A stretch of DNA of 11,814 bases from Ardenticatenales bacterium (GTDB lineage Bacteria; Chloroflexota; Anaerolineae; Promineifilales; UBA4811): the NCBI GenBank assembly GCA_013139935.1, contig WSZX01000206.1, forward strand, positions 1 through 11,814, written 5' to 3'. The position numbers and the translations under genes were made by a program. Positions 7,542-11,814 of the stretch are shown in pieces (position 1 is the first letter of the stretch; each line of letters begins with the position of its first letter). Below the pieces are notes generated by a model. It was not told where the DNA came from, made no database searches, and saw only the letters and a list, made by a program, of their open reading frames with translations.

Positions 7542-7570
7542 TTTGGCACTCTGGTCATCAGAGTGCCAAA
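7542..7570 (-). promoter_or_regulatory. CIRCE operator (HrcA binding site)
   Basis: TTTGGCACTC, 9 spacer bases, then GAGTGCCAAA: a perfect 10-bp inverted repeat. The CIRCE consensus is TTAGCACTC-N9-GAGTGCTAA. Here A is replaced by G in one arm and T by C in the other, so the symmetry is kept. It begins 15 bases after the -10 box and lies in the untranslated leader of hrcA, where bound HrcA would block transcription start or early elongation. Confidence 0.95.
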
Positions 7571-7584
7571 AGGGCTTGTCATAA

Positions 7585-7613
7585 ACTATACCATGAGGGG
7601 GAAGGGATGTCAA
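7585..7613 (-). promoter_or_regulatory. Sigma-A type promoter of the hrcA-grpE-dnaK-dnaJ operon
   Basis: Read on the - strand: TTGACA (7608-7613), a 17-base spacer, then TATAGT (7585-7590). This is a full -35 match and 5 of 6 for the -10 with ideal spacing. Transcription should start near 7578, just before CIRCE, leaving a leader of about 60 bases before hrcA. Confidence 0.85.
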
Positions 7614-7649
7614 ATCTCCGCCTCGGTGCAAGGCGTCGAGGGTTGGTAG

Positions 7650-7679
7650 TGCCCGGGACCGGCCTGGGCCCCGGGGGCA
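7650..7679 (-). terminator. GC-rich hairpin after carD, terminator candidate
   Basis: TGCCC pairs with GGGCA (7650-7654 with 7675-7679), then GGG with CCC (7655-7657 with 7670-7672) past a 2-base bulge, then CC with GG, around a 6-base loop. It lies between the carD stop and the heat-shock promoter. No T-run follows, so termination strength is uncertain. Confidence 0.4.
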
Positions 7680-7682
7680 GGG

Positions 7683-8261
7683 CTACGGCGCGGTCGAACC
7701 AGCTAGAGCCTCGGATGCAGCCTCTTGATCAGCCTTTTCCTGTTCGATTCTCTCTCGTTCAGCCTTTTCCAACGCGGCCGCTTCCGTGATAGCGGCCAGG
7801 ACCAGGGCCAATCGATCGCGAGCATCCTCCAAACTGATATCTTCAGCAAGCGCGAGCTCGCTGGCAAGAAGGGTTTGAAGTTCCTCATACAACTGAACAT
7901 CCCTTCCCGTTGGCGTCCGAAAGCCAGCAAAGCGAGCCGTGTCGCGCGCTCCCTGGCTCATGTTCAGCGCATGGCTGGTGGACAGCAATTGTGATATCCC
8001 GGCCTGTCGCTCCTTATAGTCCTCGGGAAGGTCCCCCGGCGACGCTCCAAGCACCGCCCAAATCGCCTCTCGCTCCACCACCCCGCGGATTCCCAGGAAT
8101 TCCGCGTTGTCGGTGGGGACCATGAATTCACCCTCATCAGCGACCATCTTCAGCATATAGTAGCGAGTGATCGTGCCCGTGAATTCCTTGTCCTCTATAG
8201 CGATGATGGTTCCTGCACCGTAACCTGGATAGACAACGTGATCACCTGGCTGAAATGACAT
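7683..8261 (-). CDS. carD: CarD family transcriptional regulator
   Basis: CarD/CdnL proteins bind RNA polymerase beta through a Tudor-like domain and stabilise open promoter complexes, often at rRNA and other housekeeping promoters. The 192-residue product has the N-terminal RNA-polymerase-interaction domain (about 1-70) with FQPGDHVVYPGYGAGTIIAI, the RYYMLKM strand and the FMVPTDNAEFLGIRGVV segment. A helical C-terminal domain (about 70-165) follows, ending in a charged, probably disordered tail rich in Glu, Lys and Ala. A domain order of polymerase binding then helices is normal, and the length is slightly above the usual 160-170. The ATG at 8259-8261 has GAGG 5 bases upstream and a well-placed promoter. 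It is probably a single-gene unit. Ends in TAG. Confidence 0.92.
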   Translation of the reverse strand: MSFQPGDHVVYPGYGAGTIIAIEDKEFTGTITRYYMLKMVADEGEFMVPTDNAEFLGIRGVVEREAIWAVLGASPGDLPEDYKERQAGISQLLSTSHALNMSQGARDTARFAGFRTPTGRDVQLYEELQTLLASELALAEDISLEDARDRLALVLAAITEAAALEKAERERIEQEKADQEAASEALAGSTAP

Positions 8262-8296
8262 ATTTGCCTCGTGAGCGGAATCTGAATTGCCAGAGG

Positions 8297-8325
8297 ATTA
8301 TATTCCGAGAAAGGCTTTACGTCAA
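8297..8325 (-). promoter_or_regulatory. Promoter of carD
   Basis: On the - strand: TTGACG (8320-8325), a 17-base spacer, then a perfect TATAAT (8297-8302). Start is expected near 8290, giving a leader of about 30 bases. Its -35 box overlaps the -35 box of the divergent DedA promoter by two bases. Confidence 0.8.
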
Positions 8326-8343
8326 TTGGAACCCTGGTATAAT
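8316..8343 (+). promoter_or_regulatory. Promoter of the DedA gene
   Basis: TTTACG (8316-8321, 4 of 6 for -35), a 16-base spacer, then a perfect TATAAT (8338-8343) preceded by TGG, an extended -10. Transcription should begin near 8350, leaving a leader of about 140 bases before the ATG at 8489. Confidence 0.7.
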
Positions 8344-8382
8344 GCCGCCTGTTGTCTCGGTGGATCGCCGACGTGTGTGCTT

Positions 8383-8431
8383 TGCACTTGTTAAGAAATG
8401 ATTTCCCGTTTGGGATGGTGAATCAGGTGCA
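8383..8431 (+). promoter_or_regulatory. Possible structured 5' leader of the DedA gene
   Basis: TGCACTTG (8383-8390) can pair with CAGGTGCA (8424-8431), 8 bp with one G-U. The enclosed segment holds a second hairpin, TCCC (8404-8407) with GGGA (8412-8415). I recognise no known riboswitch. The pairings are seen; a role is only inferred from the long leader. Confidence 0.3.
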
Positions 8432-8488
8432 CTCCGCGGCCACAAGAATGCCAAGTTGTTGTTGAACAAGTACTTTGGGAGGACGCCC

Positions 8489-9160
8489 ATGGGTATTGAG
8501 GACCAACTCTTCTCCTGGTTGACCGAAACCCTGACCGCCATCTTTGACGCAATCGGGTGGACGGGAGTGGTCATCATCATGGCGCTCGAGAGCGCCAACA
8601 TTCCCATTCCCAGCGAAGTGACAATGCCGCTGAGCGGCTGGCTGCTGGTGCAGGCCAGAGGGGGCACCCTGTGGGCTTCCGTCCTGGAAGGAGGCTTTTT
8701 TGGCGGGTTGGGCTGCTTGCTGGGATCAGTTGTGTCCTACGGGCTGGGCGCCTGGGGCGGGCGACCGATCCTGGAAAAGTATGGTCGCTACATTCTCATC
8801 ACTCCGCATGATCTGGAAGTGGCAGATAGATGGTTTGGCCGCTGGGGCGATTGGGCATCCTTCATTTCCCGCCTGCTGCCAATTGTGCGCACCTTTATCT
8901 CATTTCCGGCCGGCGTCGCACGGGTGGGCTTTTCTCGCTTCTGTGTACTGAGCTTTGTCGGCTCTTTTCTCTGGTGCGGAGCGCTAGCCGGGGTGGGATT
9001 CGTAGTGGGAGAACGGGTGGATGAAATCCACGGGTTCCTGCGGCCGGTCGAAATCCCGGTGGCCATTGCGCTTGTGATCGGTTTTGCATGGTACGTTTGG
9101 CGCCACGTAACTTCTGCCCGCAGAAAAATGGCCGACTATGAGCAAGCGAAGGGCCCCTAG
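8489..9160 (+). CDS. DedA family inner-membrane protein
   Basis: DedA proteins are multi-pass membrane proteins linked to undecaprenyl-phosphate or phospholipid flipping, envelope integrity and proton-dependent transport; the substrate here cannot be told. The 223-residue product shows an early re-entrant or membrane segment (22-52) with ESANIPIPSEVTMPLSGWL, hydrophobic helices at about 62-88, 148-175 and 188-206, and the family core SRLLPIVRTFISFPAGVARV (127-146). That core holds the conserved R-P-R-T-PAG residues, preceded by KYGRYILI and F-x-R-x-G. I chose the ATG at 8489 because GGGAGGA (8477-8483) lies 5 bases upstream; a TTG at 8456 would add 11 residues without such a site. Divergent from carD. 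Ends in TAG. Confidence 0.9.
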   Translation: MGIEDQLFSWLTETLTAIFDAIGWTGVVIIMALESANIPIPSEVTMPLSGWLLVQARGGTLWASVLEGGFFGGLGCLLGSVVSYGLGAWGGRPILEKYGRYILITPHDLEVADRWFGRWGDWASFISRLLPIVRTFISFPAGVARVGFSRFCVLSFVGSFLWCGALAGVGFVVGERVDEIHGFLRPVEIPVAIALVIGFAWYVWRHVTSARRKMADYEQAKGP

Positions 9161-9163
9161 TCC

Positions 9164-9199
9164 AGAGACGGCACAGCCGCTCTCCGCCATCGAAAGCGG
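9164..9199 (+). terminator. Tandem hairpins after the DedA gene
   Basis: AGAG/CTCT plus CGGC/GCCG (9164-9183) form an 8-bp stem with one bulged A and an ACA loop. A second stem, CCGC (9184-9187) with GCGG (9196-9199), follows at once. They lie 4 bases after the DedA stop in the gap with a converging gene. There is no T-run, so this is a candidate only. Confidence 0.4.
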
Positions 9200-9254
9200 A
9201 CAATGAGGCGCCTCAACATCTTTGTGTCGTGGCGGTGAAAGGCGCCATCCCCTG

Positions 9255-9944
9255 CTAGGGAAAGATCCAGACAGTTGCAGTTCCGATCAGACGCGTTTCC
9301 TCTTCGCCAATAAAGCTGACTCGCATGGTCAGGTCCAGATACACATTGCTGCGCACACGGCCGGACCATTCGAGCGAATCAGCTATCTCCCTGTAGGCGT
9401 AGCCCTCTACGCCACCGAATTGAGCCCCTTTGTCTGATTTGCCAAGGTAGCTGTAGGTAGTGCCGGGGACAGATTCCCCTCTAGCTACAGCATAGGTGGC
9501 AACTGCCGGCGAAAAGACCCACGGCGCACTGTCCGGCAGTTCCATCACTACCGGCGCAGTCTCCGAAATGGTGATATCCACGTCGCCCCATGCCTGAAAC
9601 ACTCCCAGGTACACGCCCATGACACGCAGTTTATAGTCCAGCTCAACTCCAGCGGCAGGACTTGCATGCCAGTTGAAAGAGTCACCCACCTTTTTGTAGG
9701 CATCCTCACCGCCGATTCGCACGTGGATCCCATCGTCGCTGTTGCCGAGGTACTGGAGTTGCGCGCCTGCCACAGTGTCGCCCTCGTTCAGCACCGCGCG
9801 GTACGGTACGGTGAACGCAAGTTGACTGCTGACCGGCTCCGCGGCCGATGTCTCGGTCTCCTCCCCGCCGGAGCGGTCGCAACCGGCGAGAAGCAGCACC
9901 AAGACAAGCACCACCACCAGCCAAATGCACCCTTTCGGTTTCAT
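9255..9944 (-). CDS. Putative lipoprotein with two tandem copies of an unrecognised domain
   Basis: I do not recognise the family. From the ATG at 9942-9944 the product has 229 residues. It starts with a lipoprotein signal: a basic N-end (MKPKGC), a hydrophobic stretch (7-19) and the lipobox LLAGC, with acylated Cys at 22. A short Glu/Ser/Thr linker follows. The rest is two copies of one domain at about 46-126 and 147-227, aligned without gaps at an offset of 101 residues. Shared positions include GDTVAG/GESVPG, YLGNSDDG/YLGKSDKG, KKVGDSFNW/REIADSLEW, LDYKLRV/LDLTMRV and GDVDITI/GTATVWI. The strand-like alternation suggests beta structure. It should sit on the outer face of the cytoplasmic membrane. 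The 65-base gap from the upstream selenoprotein candidate on the same strand suggests co-transcription. A TTG at 9983 would place 13 residues before the signal and was rejected. Confidence 0.8.
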   Translation of the reverse strand: MKPKGCIWLVVVLVLVLLLAGCDRSGGEETETSAAEPVSSQLAFTVPYRAVLNEGDTVAGAQLQYLGNSDDGIHVRIGGEDAYKKVGDSFNWHASPAAGVELDYKLRVMGVYLGVFQAWGDVDITISETAPVVMELPDSAPWVFSPAVATYAVARGESVPGTTYSYLGKSDKGAQFGGVEGYAYREIADSLEWSGRVRSNVYLDLTMRVSFIGEEETRLIGTATVWIFP

Positions 9945-9963
9945 TGCCTTGCCGCCTTTTCTG

Positions 9964-9976
9964 CCCCCACCGGGGG
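9964..9976 (-). other. Short GC hairpin between the two lipoprotein genes
   Basis: CCCCC and GGGGG (five pairs) enclose a 3-base loop, about 20 bases before the lipoprotein start and 33 bases after the stop of the upstream gene. No T-run is present. It could be a transcript-processing or weak attenuation site, or nothing. Confidence 0.25.
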
Positions 9977-10009
9977 AAGACAAGTGCGAGAGCCGTCAGC
10001 TAGTGCTGG

Positions 10010-11350
10010 CTATCTCTCCTCAATCGTGATGGAAATGATCATATCGCCCGGAGGCAGGTCGGTGCTCGCTGCTGGGTCACGCGGTGTTATTGACTCGACC
10101 ACATCCATCCCCTCAATCACATATCCAAATACAGGATGCATGCCATCCAACTGGGGTTGCGCGGAATAGGTGATGAACCATTGACTGCCGTTGGTGTTGG
10201 GGCCAGAGTTGGCCATCGCCACCCAGCCCGGCCCGTCCATCTTGAGGTCGGTGTCGATTTCATCGTCAAGAAGGTATCCGGGACCTCCCATACCGGTGGC
10301 AGAGGGATCACCTGTCTGGGCCATGAAACCCTCAAGCACCCGGTGGAATGTGATGCCGTTGAACCACCCCTCGTTGGCCAGAAAGACAAAGCTGTTGACC
10401 GTTTCGGGGGCCGATCCCGGGTACAACTGGATAACAAAGGTCCCTTTCTCTGTCTCAACCGTAGCCAGATACTCCTTGTCCAGATCAATCGTCATCGCCG
10501 GCTTTTCGTACGAGTCAAGTCCACTGAGCGCCTTCTGTGCCTCGATAAAGCCGGCCCACTGCTCCACCGGGGCAGACAGATTTCTGGCATCGAACATCTG
10601 TCCGTTGAGAAAGAACGTAGGTGTGCCACCCAGGCCGAGCGAGACTGCATGTTGGTAAGCTACCTCCACCTTTGCCACGGTCTCAGGCGCATCCAGGTCA
10701 GCCTCAAACTGCTCCCGAGTCAGCCCCAATTCGACCGCGTACTCGGCGAATTTCTGGCGCGCGGCTTCCTCGCCCGATAGGCCACTCCACTCTGATACCC
10801 GTTCGTAGAGAAGGTGGTGGTATTCAAAGAAACTACCCTGCCGGCCGGCAGCCTCGGCCGCGCGGGCCGAGATGTTGGCCTTGTCGTGAATGCTGCTCAG
10901 TGGAAAGTGGCGATAGACAAAACGGATATCTTTCGGGAAAGCATCTAACAGATGCTCAATCGGCGACACAACGGTCGCGCAGTATGGTCACTGGTAATCG
11001 CCATACTCGAGCAGGGTAATGAACGCGTCGTCCGGTCCCATCACCCAGTCCGTATCCCGGATAGCGAGCGGATCCTCGTCAGAATCGACCGGCGTTTCCG
11101 CAGCTGGTTCTGGTGCGGTTTGCTCCGTCGGCGCAGTTGTGGGCCGTTCGATCTGCTCCACAGCGGTCTCCTCCGCGGCCGGCTCATCCTCGCAGTCATT
11201 CTCCCCTGGCGCACAGATTGCTGTACCCTCTGCCTCTACGATGAGCGTCGGTTCTGCCGTGCCTGGATTATCTGTCTCCGCTATCGGCCGACAACCGGCA
11301 GTCAACATGAGGGCAGCCAGCAGAACTGCCCACGTCCGAAGGTTCTTCAT
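10010..11350 (-). CDS. Candidate selenoprotein: DsbA-like thiol oxidoreductase fused to cyclophilin, lipoprotein
   Basis: Reading the in-frame TGA at 10988-10990 as selenocysteine gives 446 residues. Residues 1-20 are a lipoprotein signal with lipobox LTAGC (Cys20). Residues 21-95 are a Pro/Glu/Thr-rich linker. Residues about 100-278 are a DsbA-like thioredoxin fold entering through ITLLEYGDYQ, with Sec121-Pro-Tyr-Cys124 as the redox site, the helical insertion and the cis-proline motif GTPTFFLNG (Pro244). Residues about 288-446 are a cyclophilin domain with FHRVLEGFMAQTGD (catalytic Arg337), GSQWFI and LDGMHPVFG. It would act outside the membrane on thiol exchange and prolyl isomerisation of exported proteins. 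The ATG is supported by AAGGGAG 7 bases upstream and a strong promoter; the end is TAG. Translation starting only at the GTG after the TGA is unlikely, with no ribosome site and half a redox domain. Alternatives are a nonsense mutation or a base error. Confidence 0.8.
10940..10956 (-). promoter_or_regulatory. Candidate bacterial SECIS stem-loop B
   Basis: On the transcript AGCAUC pairs with GAUGCU around the 5-base loop UGUUA, with one more terminal G-U pair. A G is the second loop base, as bacterial SECIS elements usually have. The loop starts 37 bases after the TGA, at the far edge of the usual distance. It is the more stable of two candidates. Confidence 0.4.
10963..10978 (-). promoter_or_regulatory. 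Candidate bacterial SECIS stem-loop A
   Basis: On the transcript GCGAC pairs with GUCGC around the 6-base loop CGUUGU, with G as second loop base. The loop begins 14 bases after the TGA, close to the spacing in E. coli fdhF. The stem is short (5 bp). Which of the two loops, if either, binds SelB cannot be told by eye. Confidence 0.4.
10988..10990 (-). other. In-frame TGA, probable selenocysteine codon (Sec121)
   Basis: The codon run is GAT TAC CAG TGA CCA TAC TGC, that is D-Y-Q-U-P-Y-C. DsbA-family proteins usually read DYQCPYC here, so the TGA replaces exactly the first catalytic cysteine. TGA is a normal stop for the S1 gene, dnaK and dnaJ in this window, so a genome-wide reassignment is excluded. 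Confidence 0.8.
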
Positions 11351-11357
11351 TTACGTT

Positions 11358-11364
11358 CTCCCTT
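11358..11364 (-). promoter_or_regulatory. Ribosome binding site of the selenoprotein candidate
   Basis: AAGGGAG on the - strand, 7 bases before the ATG at 11348-11350. It fixes the lipoprotein start upstream of the TGA and shows that the 5' part is a translated gene, not leftover sequence. Confidence 0.75.
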
Positions 11365-11399
11365 GGTCCATTCTTCGCCTGACAGGTCAAGAAGCAAAG

Positions 11400-11429
11400 A
11401 TTGTAACACGTTGAGGTTCAGTGTGTCAA
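11400..11429 (-). promoter_or_regulatory. Promoter of the selenoprotein candidate
   Basis: On the - strand: TTGACA (11424-11429), an 18-base spacer, then TACAAT (11400-11405) preceded by TGT, an extended -10. Start is expected near 11393, with a leader of about 43 bases. The strong promoter argues against a dead gene. Confidence 0.75.
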
Positions 11430-11521
11430 AGGCCTGGCACACGGGAAAAACTCACCGCGGACTCTTTTCTTGCGATCCACACCGCACCTGAAAAGGGGAG
11501 CCAAAGCGATTCGAAAGCTCC

Positions 11522-11550
11522 ATGACGGTTCTGCTTCCCTGTGCTACAAT
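11522..11550 (+). promoter_or_regulatory. Promoter of the + strand gene at the right end
   Basis: ATGACG (11522-11527, 4 of 6), a 17-base spacer, then TACAAT (11545-11550) preceded by TGC, an extended -10. The gap 11351-11704 (354 bases) has no gene. It holds this promoter, the divergent one at 11400-11429, and from about 11557 a leader of roughly 150 bases, in which I see only weak pairings such as GACGC (11639-11643) with GCGTC (11656-11660). Confidence 0.55.
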
Positions 11551-11704
11551 TGCGCCAAATACAACGGGTGTCCGGCTGAGATTGGATCGGGTTGGCTCGA
11601 GTCGCCCATCTTGGCCGGCGTGGATCCGTCGGCCATGCGACGCTGATTGGGTCCCGCGTCAGCCGCACCGTTGCCAAGTCCGACCTCGAATCCGAGATTG
11701 TAAG

Positions 11705-11814
11705 ATGCAACGCTTTCGCCCTGGTCTGCCCGCTGTTGTCTCGGTGGCTCTGCTCCTTTCGGTGGCGATAGTTCTTGCCGGCACATCACTCGACGTTTAC
11801 ATATTCTTGCCGGC
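11705..11814 (+). CDS. Start of a secreted or membrane-anchored protein, cut by the window end
   Basis: From the ATG at 11705 the frame stays open for 36 codons to the window end. The product begins with a basic N-end (MQRFRPG), then a hydrophobic stretch of about 20 residues (LPAVVSVALLLSVAIVLAG), then TSLDVYIFLP. This is a signal peptide or membrane anchor; no lipobox cysteine is visible. The function cannot be told. No good Shine-Dalgarno sequence precedes it, so the exact start is uncertain, but an extended -10 promoter about 155 bases upstream points the right way. The same frame is open further upstream without a protein-like composition. Confidence 0.55.
   Translation, partial: MQRFRPGLPAVVSVALLLSVAIVLAGTSLDVYIFLP

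Noticed and set aside
10010..10969. Separate cyclophilin gene starting at GTG 10967-10969
   Set aside because: It would begin inside the thioredoxin fold just after the redox motif, without ribosome site or signal peptide, and is in frame with the upstream half.
10988..10990. TGA read as Trp through an altered genetic code
   Set aside because: TGA ends the S1 gene, dnaK and dnaJ at their expected C-termini, and Trp would not make sense at the catalytic Cys.
11684..11697. CTCGAATCC resembling a tRNA T-loop
   Set aside because: No matching T-stem, acceptor stem or anticodon arm around it.
8349..11743. 15-base match CTGTTGTCTCGGTGG near 8349 and near 11729
   Set aside because: Single pair, unlike surroundings (leader versus signal-peptide codons); plausible by chance in about 12 kb.

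Overview
The window reads as a piece of a moderately GC-rich bacterial chromosome, densely packed with housekeeping genes. A Chloroflexota-like (Anaerolineae-type) host is my best guess. The reasons are the hrcA-grpE-dnaK-dnaJ-prmA order behind a CIRCE operator, bS21 and IF-1 next to an S1 protein, a CarD-type regulator, and lipoprotein-style extracytoplasmic folding proteins. The phylum is an inference; a Firmicutes-like gene order in another GC-rich lineage is also possible. There is no mobile element, CRISPR array, tRNA or rRNA.

Left end (1-1616, + strand): a translation cluster with the 3' part of an S1-domain gene, then rpsU (bS21) and infA (IF-1). A long imperfect hairpin lies between rpsU and infA and can re-pair onto the infA ribosome binding site. 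The cluster ends in a short convergent gap with prmA.

Middle (1668-7613, - strand): the heat-shock operon hrcA-grpE-dnaK-dnaJ-prmA. It is led by a near-consensus sigma-A promoter (TTGACA, 17 bp, TATAGT) followed by a perfect inverted-repeat CIRCE operator in the leader. HrcA represses the operon; DnaK, DnaJ and GrpE form the Hsp70 system; PrmA methylates ribosomal protein L11. Next (7683-9160) are carD (-) and a DedA membrane protein (+), driven by back-to-back promoters whose -35 boxes overlap.

Right end (9255-11814): two lipoprotein genes, probably co-transcribed on the - strand. The upstream one (10010-11350) is the most striking object here. It is a lipobox-bearing fusion of a DsbA-like thioredoxin fold with a cyclophilin peptidyl-prolyl isomerase. 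It has one in-frame TGA exactly where the first catalytic cysteine of the CPYC motif should be, giving U-P-Y-C. Both flanking reading frames are intact and well conserved, TGA ends other genes in the window normally, and stem-loops follow the TGA, so a selenocysteine protein is the simplest reading. The downstream gene encodes an unrecognised lipoprotein built from two copies of one domain, offset by exactly 101 residues. The window ends in the first 36 codons of a + strand gene with a signal-peptide-like start.
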